Shown here: positions 7,725 through 14,995 of the stretch, piece after piece | Numbering within the stretch: the first letter of the stretch is position 1 | Layout of the letters: the number at the start of each line of letters is the position of its first letter | Assembly (NCBI GenBank): GCA_002363095.1 | Contig: DEWC01000082.1 | Location: 1-25,096 of the forward strand | DNA from: Ruminococcaceae bacterium UBA3220 | GTDB lineage: Bacteria > Bacillota > Clostridia > Oscillospirales > Acutalibacteraceae | DNA: 25,096 bases | Reading direction: 5' to 3' | Position numbers and translations under genes: made by a program | The notes under the pieces: generated by a model | Seen by the model: only the letters and a program-made list of their open reading frames with translations | The model's database searches: none | What the model was told of the DNA's origin: nothing

Positions 7725-9320
7725 TTACGCGTTTTTCTTTTTCTTCTTTGATACGAGAAGGTTTGTAAGAATTCCGAGGATGAGCGCGCAGGCAATAGAG
7801 GTGATGGTGATTTCGCCGAACGAAACCGCAAGTCCGCCGATACCGCAGATAAGGATTACCGCTACGGTGAAGAGGTTTCCGTTATCGTTTAAGTCAACAT
7901 CCTTTATCATTTTAAGACCGGATACCGCGATAAATCCGTAAAGGGTTATGCAAACGCCGCCCATTACGCAGTTCGGTATGGTTGCAAGGAAGGTTACGAA
8001 GGGTGCGAAGAAGGAAATTGCGATAGCCATTACAGCGGTTGCAAGAATTGTAACAACCGAAGCGTTTCCGGTTATTGCAACACAGCCTACCGACTCGCCG
8101 TATGTAGTGTTGGGGCATCCGCCGAAGAAGGCGCCTACCATCGAGCCTACGCCGTCGCCAAGAAGCGTTCTGTGGAGACCGGGCTCTTCAAGAAGGTCGG
8201 ATTCAATAACCGAGGAGAGGTTCTTGTGGTCGGCGATATGCTCTGCGAATACAACGAAGGCAACCGGGATATAAGCAACCGCAACGGTTGTGATGTACTT
8301 CGCGTCAATTTTGTTTGCCTTGAAGGCTTCTAAGAAGGTGAAGTCGGGAACTGCGAATATCTTCATATCTTTGAATACGCTGAAGTCGATAACCTTAAGC
8401 GCTTCGTTGCCTGTCTGCCAGCCGATGAAGGTGAATATCGAGGCAACCGCATAACCTGCGAGAATACCGATAATAAACGGTATAAGTTTTGAAATGTTTT
8501 TGCCGAATACCGAAGCGATTATAACGGCGAACAGAGTTACAAGTCCGCAGATTAAAGCAACATAAACCGAAATCAGATTTGCGGAAAGGTTGTATTTGTT
8601 TTCTATCGGATTTCCGTTTTCGTCAAGCGCTTGCTCAACATTTATCTCTTCGTGAACATATTTTGCGTCGAGCGGTCTGCCGTTTTCAAACGGAGCGTCC
8701 TTGTCTATTGCAACATACTTTTGATGTTCGCCCTTAACACTGCCTAAGTTAAAGGTATAATCAAGCACTTCGCCGGTTTTTGCGTCAACCGTTTTGTTTG
8801 AGTCGGCGTTAACTTCGATAATCTGATAGTCTTTTTGGTCATATTTTGTGCTATACTTTACCGTTTGCAAATCGCCGATTGCGTTTCCTGCGAGCGAGAG
8901 GCCGATGATAGCAACGGTGGGGCCTATAACAACGGCAGGCATAAGTTTGTTTATCCAGCCTGTTCCCGCAAACTTAACGATAAGCGCGATAACTACATAA
9001 ACAAGACCTGCGAAAGCAGCGCCGATAATGAGTCCGGCATATCCTACCTGAACCGAAGCGGCTCCCGCAAAAGCGGCTGCCATTGAGCCTAAGAAGGCGA
9101 AGGACGAGCCTAAGAACACGGGGCTTTTGAATTTTGTAAAGAGAAGATAGACGATTGTGCCGACACCTGCACCGAAAAGGGCTGCCGACTGAGACATACC
9201 GTTGCCGATAATGGCAGGTACTGCGATTGTTGCCGCTAAGATAGCAAGCAATTGCTGGAATGCGAAAACGATCAATTGACCGAATTTCGGTTTGTCTTTG
9301 ACGCCGTAGACAAGTTTCAT
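7725..9320 (-). CDS. NCS2-family uracil/xanthine permease with large insert
   Basis: A 531-residue polytopic permease of the nucleobase-cation symporter-2 family. LGSSFAFLG near residue 73-81 and GCPNTTYGESVG near 395-406 are the family signatures; the latter is typical of uracil permeases. The start at 9320 follows a perfect GGAGGA site; a longer reading from 9356 has none. UraA-type permeases are about 430 residues; here a hydrophilic segment of roughly 100 residues (about 150-247, bases 8579-8876) is inserted between membrane segments. It lies 86 bases downstream of pyrR with no terminator between, so the two are probably co-transcribed under the PyrR leader. That context favours uracil as substrate. 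Confidence 0.92.
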   Translation of the reverse strand: MKLVYGVKDKPKFGQLIVFAFQQLLAILAATIAVPAIIGNGMSQSAALFGAGVGTIVYLLFTKFKSPVFLGSSFAFLGSMAAAFAGAASVQVGYAGLIIGAAFAGLVYVVIALIVKFAGTGWINKLMPAVVIGPTVAIIGLSLAGNAIGDLQTVKYSTKYDQKDYQIIEVNADSNKTVDAKTGEVLDYTFNLGSVKGEHQKYVAIDKDAPFENGRPLDAKYVHEEINVEQALDENGNPIENKYNLSANLISVYVALICGLVTLFAVIIASVFGKNISKLIPFIIGILAGYAVASIFTFIGWQTGNEALKVIDFSVFKDMKIFAVPDFTFLEAFKANKIDAKYITTVAVAYIPVAFVVFAEHIADHKNLSSVIESDLLEEPGLHRTLLGDGVGSMVGAFFGGCPNTTYGESVGCVAITGNASVVTILATAVMAIAISFFAPFVTFLATIPNCVMGGVCITLYGFIAVSGLKMIKDVDLNDNGNLFTVAVILICGIGGLAVSFGEITITSIACALILGILTNLLVSKKKKKNA

Positions 9321-9406
9321 AAGATTTCCTCCATATTCTGCACACTCGGGGTGCAAATTAATATTATTTATATAAGCATCACTGCATTATATACATTATA
9401 TATAAC

Positions 9407-9943
9407 TCAGCCGTAAAGCTCGACGGCTGTTTTATCGTCAAATGGCGGGAATTTCACCGATATTCTTTCAAGTTTCGAAGTAGGAACATTTTTTCCGACA
9501 AAATCGCCTCTTATGGGTAATTCGCGGTGCCCTCTGTCAACAAGAACGGCAAGTTGAATGGAAGAGGGTCTGCCTGCCGACATAACCGCATCCATCGCCG
9601 CCCGGGCGGTGCGCCCCGTATAGAGCACATCGTCAACAAGAATAACGGTCTTGCCCGTAACATCAAAAGGAAGGGCGGTCGTCTTGGCGACCGGGTCGTC
9701 CGAAATATGGGTTAAATCATCGCGGTAGAAGGTTATATCGAGAATTCCGCAGGGAACCTTTAAGTTTTCAATGGCAAAAATGTTTTCGGCTATTCTTTCG
9801 GCAATGGGAACGCCTCGCCGCTTAATCCCGACAAGGCATATATCTTTGCCGCCGCTGTTTTTTTCGAGAATTTCGTGGGATATTCGTTTAAGCGCGCGGG
9901 AAACCGCCATATCATCCATCAAGGTAGCTTTATACGAAGACAT
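9407..9943 (-). CDS. pyrR: PyrR, pyrimidine operon attenuation protein / uracil phosphoribosyltransferase
   Basis: A 178-residue PyrR of normal length. PyrR binds UMP and the 5' leader of pyrimidine mRNAs to promote termination, and has weak uracil phosphoribosyltransferase activity. The PRPP-binding motif VILVDDVLYTGRTARAAMDA is at about 100-119. The family N-terminus KATLMDDMAVSRALKRISHEI and the RNA-contacting RGHRELPIRGDFVGKNVPT region are present. Start 9943 was chosen because the protein then matches family length and because the longer reading from 10030 would run through the leader and its attenuator. The gene is behind its own PyrR-binding element, so it is probably autoregulated, and it precedes a uracil permease. 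Confidence 0.97.
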   Translation of the reverse strand: MSSYKATLMDDMAVSRALKRISHEILEKNSGGKDICLVGIKRRGVPIAERIAENIFAIENLKVPCGILDITFYRDDLTHISDDPVAKTTALPFDVTGKTVILVDDVLYTGRTARAAMDAVMSAGRPSSIQLAVLVDRGHRELPIRGDFVGKNVPTSKLERISVKFPPFDDKTAVELYG

Positions 9944-9969
9944 AAGGCTCACCGTCCCGAAAAAGATAT

Positions 9970-9996
9970 AAAAAACGCCGTGCGAAATGCACGGCG
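9970..9996 (-). terminator. Attenuator terminator in the pyrR leader
   Basis: Read on the minus strand: arms CGCCGTGC and GCACGGCG around a five-base loop, followed by six T. It lies 27 bases before the pyrR start codon and downstream of the PyrR element, the standard place for the terminator that PyrR-UMP enables. Confidence 0.88.
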
Positions 9997-10036
9997 GAAT
10001 AATACAAAAAATATGCGCAAAGCGACACATATTATA

Positions 10037-10066
10037 TATACAAACCTTGCCGGCATCTCTGTACCG
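10037..10066 (-). promoter_or_regulatory. PyrR-binding RNA element (anti-antiterminator)
   Basis: The minus-strand leader contains ACAGAGATGCCGGCAAGG (10045-10062). This matches the known PyrR-binding pattern with conserved CAGAGA and AAGG segments. GTA/TAC bases on both sides extend the lower stem. Its GCCGGC (10049-10054) can pair, with one bulged U, with GCCGTGC of the attenuator's 5' arm (9989-9995). That would be the competing antiterminator, with a small hairpin at 10011-10032 lying between. The recognition is by motif; the pairing is inference. Confidence 0.82.
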
Positions 10067-10092
10067 AAATTAAAGGATTTTTTATCTTAGAC

Positions 10093-10121
10093 ATTCTATC
10101 ACAGTTAAAGAGTTTTGTAAA
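10093..10121 (-). promoter_or_regulatory. Sigma-A promoter of pyrR
   Basis: On the minus strand: -35 TTTACA (10116-10121), a 17-base spacer, -10 TAGAAT (10093-10098). The start near 10086 gives a leader of about 143 bases that contains the PyrR element and attenuator in the right order. Confidence 0.82.
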
Positions 10122-10242
10122 GGGTTTTTTTGAATAAAAAGGTAAAAAAATGTAAAAAATATGTTTTGAAGAAAAATTTACCCAATTTTGTGGAAAAGGA
10201 CATAAAATTTGCCAAAAAATGGCATTTTGGGCAAAAACAACA

Positions 10243-10278
10243 GGTTACAAACTTGTAACAATTTAATTTTTTGTAACC
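10243..10278. promoter_or_regulatory. Three TTGTAAC half-sites, candidate operator
   Basis: GTTACAA (10244-10250), TTGTAAC (10253-10259) and TTGTAAC (10271-10277) lie in the region between the divergent promoters of pyrR and the G5/3D gene. The first two form a 7-bp palindrome with a 2-base spacer. The outer pair, GGTTACAAA and TTTGTAACC, forms a larger 9-bp palindrome. They sit 40-75 bases upstream of the -35 of the plus-strand promoter. No known regulator is assigned. Confidence 0.45.
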
Positions 10279-10317
10279 TTTTGGGCATTTTGCACAAAAT
10301 CAGCCCCGTTTTTCCAT

Positions 10318-10346
10318 TTGACAACCGATGAATTTGTGCATATAAT
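10318..10346 (+). promoter_or_regulatory. Perfect-consensus sigma-A promoter of the G5/3D gene
   Basis: -35 TTGACA (10318-10323), a 17-base spacer, and -10 TATAAT (10341-10346). Both hexamers match consensus exactly. The start near 10353 leaves a leader of about 59 bases before the ATG at 10412. Confidence 0.92.
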
Positions 10347-10411
10347 GGCAAGCGTACCCTAAAAAAGGCATATTTTCCCATCGCTTTATGCCGTAATAAA
10401 GGAGTTATTTG

Positions 10412-11533
10412 ATGAGTTTTAATTGCAAAGAAAGTGTAGGCGCGGTTTTTTCTAAAATCGGCTCCGCTTTAAGAGCAACAAAAAAGTTTTCTGTTAAGTA
10501 TTGCAGAGTTATTTTGGCGACAACCCTGGCTTTTGCGACCGTTCTCACCGTAAGTTATCTTGGACTGTCCGTTAAGAGATTTAATATTTTTGACGGCATG
10601 GAATACAAGACGGTCTCTTTAGTGGGCGGCAATTTGGAAAAGGCGCTGCTTCGCGCAAATATTACCGATAATTTTGAAATTGTTTCTAAAAAGAAAAACG
10701 GAAACACCACCGACCTCGTTATAAGATATACTTTTCCGGTTACCATTAAAACCGGCAACGAGGAGTTCACGGTTGAAACCTCTTCGGCAACGGTAGCCGA
10801 GATTCTCGGGCTTGTAGGGATAGGTATGGACGACGATGATATGGTAAAGCCCGAAGCCGACACCGTAGTGGACAAAAAGACTACCATTGAATTTTTCGAT
10901 GTTGAGTATGTTAAAGGAACCGAAATCGAAACCGTTCCGTTTGAAACCACAACCGAGTATACCGCCGCTTTGGCAAAGGGTAACAGTCAGGTAGTTTCGG
11001 GTAAAAACGGCGAACAAAAGGTTTATTATACAGAAAAGCGTATAAACGGCGAGGTTGTTGAAAGATTTATCGACAACAAGGAAATAATCACCACCGCCGT
11101 AAGCGGCAAAAAGATTGTCGGCACCGCCGCTCCCGCGGCTAAGGCGAGCGCCGTAACGACAAGCGCCACCACGAAAACCATCTCAACCCTTTCTCCGGCA
11201 ACGCCGATTGCTCTTGATGCGAACGGAAACCCGGTAAATTATAAGAGTAAGAGGACGGTTCAGGCAACCGCTTACACATATACCGGTCACAGATGTTCAA
11301 CCGGCGTTAATCCGCAACCCGGATATATCGCCGTTAATCCGAGTATTATACCCTACGGCACAAAAATGTATATAAAATCCTGCGACGGAAGTTATATCTA
11401 CGGTTACGCCGTGGCTGCCGATACCGGCGGATTTATAAAGTCAAGACCTACAAATGTTGACCTCTTCTTTGCAACCAACAGCGCATGTAACGCCTTCGGA
11501 AGAAGAAATGTTGAGATTTATATACTTGAATGA
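10412..11533 (+). CDS. YabE-like G5 and 3D domain protein, probable peptidoglycan hydrolase
   Basis: A 373-residue protein anchored or secreted through a hydrophobic segment at about residues 34-57. A DUF348 (YabE/RpfB N-terminal) type repeat region follows, then a G5 domain around 155-225 (FFDVEYVKGTEIETVPFETT and EKRINGEVVERFI). An Ala/Thr-rich linker comes at about 235-275. The C-terminal 3D domain, about 285-373, has QATAYTYTG, AVNPSIIPYGTKMYI, VAADTGG and NVDLFF with the conserved aspartates. The 3D domain is related to the lytic transglycosylase MltA barrel, and YabE/RpfB relatives act on the cell wall. The ATG at 10412 follows GGAG with seven bases spacing; a TTG directly before it is possible. 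It is a single-gene unit with its own promoter and terminator. Confidence 0.9.
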   Translation: MSFNCKESVGAVFSKIGSALRATKKFSVKYCRVILATTLAFATVLTVSYLGLSVKRFNIFDGMEYKTVSLVGGNLEKALLRANITDNFEIVSKKKNGNTTDLVIRYTFPVTIKTGNEEFTVETSSATVAEILGLVGIGMDDDDMVKPEADTVVDKKTTIEFFDVEYVKGTEIETVPFETTTEYTAALAKGNSQVVSGKNGEQKVYYTEKRINGEVVERFIDNKEIITTAVSGKKIVGTAAPAAKASAVTTSATTKTISTLSPATPIALDANGNPVNYKSKRTVQATAYTYTGHRCSTGVNPQPGYIAVNPSIIPYGTKMYIKSCDGSYIYGYAVAADTGGFIKSRPTNVDLFFATNSACNAFGRRNVEIYILE

Positions 11534-11551
11534 TAATTCTAAACTTAACAC

Positions 11552-11580
11552 AAAGCGGGCTTTTGCCCGCTTTTATTTTT
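11552..11580 (+). terminator. Terminator of the G5/3D gene
   Basis: Arms AAAGCGGGC (11552-11560) and GCCCGCTTT (11565-11573) with loop TTTT, followed by a T-rich tail. A textbook rho-independent terminator. Confidence 0.92.
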
Positions 11581-11621
11581 CAATTATCGGTTTAATCTGC
11601 CGGATGATTGCATTATCAATC

Positions 11622-11650
11622 TTGTTTTTTGAACAGTAATGTGATATACT
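11622..11650 (+). promoter_or_regulatory. Sigma-A promoter of the gtrA-birA-htpG run
   Basis: -35 TTGTTT (11622-11627), a 17-base spacer, -10 TATACT (11645-11650). The start near 11657 leaves almost no leader for the ATG at 11663 and supports the TTG start at 11684. Confidence 0.65.
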
Positions 11651-11683
11651 TGTAAAGCAAAAATGCGGAAGGAGGAAGGCAGT

Positions 11684-12133
11684 TTGATTTTAGAAGCGAT
11701 AATGAAATACATTATTGAAATGTTCAAAAAGTTAAAATCGACCTTTGTGAATACTAAATTCATGCAGTTCTGTCTTTTCGGCGTTGTCAACACCTTCAAC
11801 ACCGCCATTTTTTCGCAGATTTTCGTATGGTTTGATGTTGCCGAAAATCTTTCGGCGATAATCGGTTATATCCTTTCGCTTCAAATCGCCTTTTTGCTTA
11901 CTTCAAAATATATTTTCCGCGCAAAACCGACGATAGGAAAATACTACCGCTTTTTGCTTTCGTATTTGCCGAGTTTTCTTGTTTATGTAATGCTGCACGC
12001 GATTATTTCCGAAAATGTTGACACAACCTTTGTCGCAACCCTGATATCGGTGCTTTTAAGCGGACCTATAACCTTTGCGATAGTTAAAATTTACGCCTTT
12101 GAGCGCAAAGAAAACAAAAAAGGCAAGGAATAG
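11684..12133 (+). CDS. GtrA-like membrane protein
   Basis: A 149-residue protein with four predicted membrane segments, matching the GtrA/DPMS family. The FCLFGVVNTFNTAIFSQIF opening and the SKYIFRA segment after the second helix are characteristic. GtrA proteins are thought to assist transfer or flipping of lipid-linked sugars in envelope glycan modification. I placed the start at a TTG (11684) because AAGGAGG lies eight bases before it and the in-frame ATG at 11663 is upstream of that ribosome site. An ATG at 11702 is also possible but too far from it. The biotin ligase gene begins four bases after its stop. The biological link between the two is not evident. Confidence 0.82.
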   Translation: MILEAIMKYIIEMFKKLKSTFVNTKFMQFCLFGVVNTFNTAIFSQIFVWFDVAENLSAIIGYILSLQIAFLLTSKYIFRAKPTIGKYYRFLLSYLPSFLVYVMLHAIISENVDTTFVATLISVLLSGPITFAIVKIYAFERKENKKGKE

Positions 12134-12137
12134 CCCT

Positions 12138-12872
12138 ATGTCGGATTTAAAGAAAATCTTTTTGGAAGAGACCGATTCGACGAATAATTACGCAAAGCGG
12201 ATATCGGGTGAAATTAAAGACGACTGCCTTATAACGGCAAAAAAGCAGACTGCCGGACGGGGAAGAACGGGACGAAGGTTTTTTTCCCCCGAGGGTGGCA
12301 TATATATGTCTTTGCTTTTACATCCGTGTTTTCCGGACGGTAAAACCGAAAGAATAACCCTTATGGCGGCGGTGGCGGTCTCGCGGGCGTTAGAAGCCGT
12401 ATTCGCCGTCAAGCCGAAAATAAAATGGGTCAACGATATTTTTTTAGGCGGCAAAAAGGTTTGCGGGATACTCAGCGAGGGCGTTTACAACCCCGAAAAA
12501 GGCGGTTTTGATTATGCCGTTTTAGGCGTCGGGGTAAACCTGTCCCTGCCCGAGGGAGGATTTCCCGAAGAGATAAAGAAAATTGCCGGCGCTGTTTGTG
12601 AAACGGCAGACCTAAAACAACGGCAGATGTTTATCGACCGTTTTGTTTCGGAGTTTTTTGGTATTTACGAAAACGGTGCCGATTATATGAGCGAATACAA
12701 AAGCCGTTCGTTTGTTTTGGGAAAACAAATTGAATATATAAAAGACGGCGTAAAAAACAAAGCAGTCGCTGTCGATATAACCGACGACGGCGAGCTTGTT
12801 GTCAAGGAGAACGGCAAAGTTTATTCTCTTCGCTCGGGCGAAGTTAAAATATGTGTTGATTCTATAATTTAA
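12138..12872 (+). CDS. birA: Biotin--[acetyl-CoA-carboxylase] ligase without DNA-binding domain
   Basis: A 244-residue biotin protein ligase, which makes biotinyl-AMP and transfers biotin to a lysine of carboxylase carrier domains. The core signature is GRGRTGRRFFSPEGG at residues 40-54, followed by KWVNDIFLGGKKVCGIL at about 96-112 with the catalytic-region lysine. The C-terminal SH3-like domain ends with YSLRSGEVKI. There is no N-terminal winged helix, so this is the monofunctional type that does not repress biotin genes. The ATG at 12138 follows AAGGA with eight bases spacing; the longer reading from 12099 would overlap gtrA and lacks a site. It lies between gtrA and htpG. Confidence 0.94.
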   Translation: MSDLKKIFLEETDSTNNYAKRISGEIKDDCLITAKKQTAGRGRTGRRFFSPEGGIYMSLLLHPCFPDGKTERITLMAAVAVSRALEAVFAVKPKIKWVNDIFLGGKKVCGILSEGVYNPEKGGFDYAVLGVGVNLSLPEGGFPEEIKKIAGAVCETADLKQRQMFIDRFVSEFFGIYENGADYMSEYKSRSFVLGKQIEYIKDGVKNKAVAVDITDDGELVVKENGKVYSLRSGEVKICVDSII

Positions 12873-12894
12873 AATAAAAACAAGGTGATTTTAA

Positions 12895-14778
12895 ATGAGG
12901 ACAAAACAGTTTAAGTCAGAATCAAAAAAACTTATGGATATGATGATAAATTCAATCTATACCCACAAGGAAATCTTTCTTCGGGAGATTATTTCGAACT
13001 CTTCCGACGCGATAGACAAGCTTTATTTTCTGTCGCTTACCGACCAAAAGGTCGGCATAAAGCCGGATGAATTTAAAATCGAAATCAAAATCGACAAGGA
13101 AAACCGCACATTGACCGTTGCCGATAACGGTATCGGTATGACCGAGGAAGAGCTTGATAAAAATTTAGGGACCATTGCAAAAAGCGGTTCGTTTGACTTT
13201 AAAGCGCAAAATGAAAAGGACGATAAGATAGATATTATAGGTCAGTTCGGCGTGGGATTTTATTCAACCTTTATGGTAAGCGATAAGGTCACGGTCGAAT
13301 CAAAGGCGTACGGAAGCGATTCCGCATTTCGCTGGACATCGTCGGGCGCCGACGGCTATACCGTAGAGCCCTGCGAAAAAGAGGGCGTCGGCACAACGGT
13401 TATTATGCATTTAAAACCTGACACCGACGATGAAAAGTACAGCGAGTTTTTAGACCAATATAAAATTCAAAATCTTATAAAGAAGCATTCGGATTATATC
13501 CGTCATCCTATTGTTATGGAGTTTACCTCAAAAAAGCCGGTTGAGGGCAAGGAAAACGAGTATGAGGATGTTACCGAGCTTAAAACCCTTAACAGTATGG
13601 TGCCGATTTGGAAAAAGGCGAAAAAGGATGTAAAGGACGAGGATTACAACAACTTTTACAAAGAAAAATTCTCCGATTATCAGGATCCCCTCGCGGTTAT
13701 TTATTCCTCAACCGAGGGAACGGCAACCTATAAGGCGCTTATGTTTATCCCGAAGCATCCGCCTTTCGATTATTATACAAAGGAATATGAGAAGGGGCTT
13801 CAACTTTATTCAAAGGGCGTTCTTATTATGGATAAATGCGCCGACCTTTTGCCCGATTATTTCAGTTTCGTAAAGGGACTTGTCGACAGCGAGGATTTAT
13901 CGCTGAATATTTCAAGAGAAATGCTCCAGCACGACGGTCAACTTAAACTAATCGAAAAAACGCTCGAAAAGAAGATTAAATCGGAGCTTGAAAAAATGCT
14001 CAAAAACGAGCGTGAAAAGTATGAGGAATTCTTCGGCGCGTTTGGCACGGGGCTCAAATTCGGCGTTTATAACGATTTCGGTATGCATGCCGACACTCTT
14101 AAAGACCTGCTCATTTTTAAATCCTCAAAGGAAAAGAAATTTGTAACATTAAAAGAATATGTTGAGGCAATGCCCGAGGGGCAGGACGCCATATTCTACG
14201 CCTGCGGCGAAACCGAGGAGCGAATAGACCTTCTTCCGCAGTGCGACGCGGTCAAAGATAAAGGCTACGATATCATTTATCTCACCGAAAATGTTGATGA
14301 ATTCTGCCTTATGATGTTAAGAGAATATAACGGCAAGAAGTTTATGAATGTTTGCGATGAAAACCTTAATCTTGACAGCGAAGAAGAGAAAAAAGAACTT
14401 GAAACCGAAAACAATGAGGCAAAAGAGATGTTTGAGGTTATGAAGGAAACCTTAGGGGGAAAGGTAAACGCCGTTCGCTTTACAAATAAGCTTAAAAATC
14501 ATCCTGTTTGCCTTACGAGCGAGGGCGGAATTTCACTCGAAATGGAAAAAACCCTTAACGCGATGCCGGGCGCCGAGGAAAAGATCAAGGCTCAACTTGT
14601 GCTTGAAATAAACGCGAGCCATAAAATCGCCGACAAGCTGAAAAGGCTTTATAAGGACGACCCCGAGACCCTTAAAAAGTACGCGAAGCTTCTTTACGGC
14701 GAGGCGTGTCTTATCGGCGGCAAACCGATTGATAATCCCGGCGAACACAGCGAACTTGTCTGCGAACTTATGGTATAA
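12895..14778 (+). CDS. htpG: Molecular chaperone HtpG (Hsp90)
   Basis: A 627-residue bacterial Hsp90, of normal length, a dimeric ATP-dependent cytoplasmic chaperone. The GHKL ATPase domain has the catalytic E31 and nucleotide-contacting N35 in LREIISNSSDAIDKL, DNGIGM at 77-82, GTIAKSG, and GQFGVGFYSTF near 117-127. The middle domain contains the SREMLQ segment with the conserved arginine that contacts ATP phosphate. The C-terminal dimerisation domain is complete. The start follows AAGGTG. It begins 22 bases after birA and no separate promoter or CIRCE-type operator is visible, so it may be transcribed with gtrA and birA. Confidence 0.97.
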   Translation: MRTKQFKSESKKLMDMMINSIYTHKEIFLREIISNSSDAIDKLYFLSLTDQKVGIKPDEFKIEIKIDKENRTLTVADNGIGMTEEELDKNLGTIAKSGSFDFKAQNEKDDKIDIIGQFGVGFYSTFMVSDKVTVESKAYGSDSAFRWTSSGADGYTVEPCEKEGVGTTVIMHLKPDTDDEKYSEFLDQYKIQNLIKKHSDYIRHPIVMEFTSKKPVEGKENEYEDVTELKTLNSMVPIWKKAKKDVKDEDYNNFYKEKFSDYQDPLAVIYSSTEGTATYKALMFIPKHPPFDYYTKEYEKGLQLYSKGVLIMDKCADLLPDYFSFVKGLVDSEDLSLNISREMLQHDGQLKLIEKTLEKKIKSELEKMLKNEREKYEEFFGAFGTGLKFGVYNDFGMHADTLKDLLIFKSSKEKKFVTLKEYVEAMPEGQDAIFYACGETEERIDLLPQCDAVKDKGYDIIYLTENVDEFCLMMLREYNGKKFMNVCDENLNLDSEEEKKELETENNEAKEMFEVMKETLGGKVNAVRFTNKLKNHPVCLTSEGGISLEMEKTLNAMPGAEEKIKAQLVLEINASHKIADKLKRLYKDDPETLKKYAKLLYGEACLIGGKPIDNPGEHSELVCELMV

Positions 14779-14795
14779 ACAAAGGTGAATATCAA

Positions 14796-14841
14796 ACTTT
14801 TTCAAAAAACTGTTGAAAAAGTCGCGGTCTTGTGATAAAAT
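14796..14841 (+). promoter_or_regulatory. Promoter of tRNA-Arg, with overlapping inverted repeat
   Basis: -35 TTGAAA (14813-14818), a 17-base spacer, and -10 TAAAAT (14836-14841) point at the tRNA. A perfect 10-bp inverted repeat, ACTTTTTCAA (14796-14805) and TTGAAAAAGT (14813-14822), covers the -35. It may be the weak terminator of htpG or an operator; the sequence does not decide. Confidence 0.72.
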
Positions 14842-14871
14842 ACTATGGCGGTTTTAAAAACCGCCATAGTA
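14841..14871. repeat. Near-perfect palindrome between promoter and tRNA
   Basis: Arms 14841-14855 and 14857-14871 are exact reverse complements (TACTATGGCGGTTTT/AAAACCGCCATAGTA). The expected tRNA transcription start (about 14848) falls inside, so the precursor would begin with a GGCGG/CCGCC hairpin. The palindrome lacks a following T run, which argues against a simple htpG terminator. Confidence 0.7.
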
Positions 14872-14883
14872 AACTTAATATTT

Positions 14884-14960
14884 GCGCTGATAGCTCAGCT
14901 GGATAGAGCATCTGCCTTCTAAGCAGAGGGTCGGGGGTTCGAGTCCCTCTCAGCGCGCCA
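14884..14960 (+). tRNA. tRNA-Arg (anticodon UCU)
   Basis: A complete 77-base cloverleaf. The acceptor stem is GCGCTGA with TCAGCGC, discriminator G, and a genome-encoded CCA at 14958-14960. The D arm is GCTC...GAGC. The anticodon arm is TCTGC-CTTCTAA-GCAGA with anticodon TCT, which reads AGA arginine codons. The variable loop is GGGTC and the T arm is GGGGG-TTCGAGT-CCCTC. It has its own promoter and terminator. Confidence 0.97.
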
Positions 14961-14995
14961 ACAAAAAAGCACGCGTAAGCGTGTTTTTTTGTTGG
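14958..14995. terminator. tRNA-Arg terminator
   Basis: The core hairpin GCACGC-GTAA-GCGTGT (14969-14984) is followed by a T run. The flanks also pair: CCAACAAAAAA (from the tRNA's own CCA at 14958) with TTTTTTGTTGG ending at 14995, with one mismatch in 17 pairs. It could act in both directions. Confidence 0.85.

Noticed and set aside
9944..10030. Longer N-terminus for PyrR
   Set aside because: It would translate the attenuator and exceeds the family length by 29 residues.
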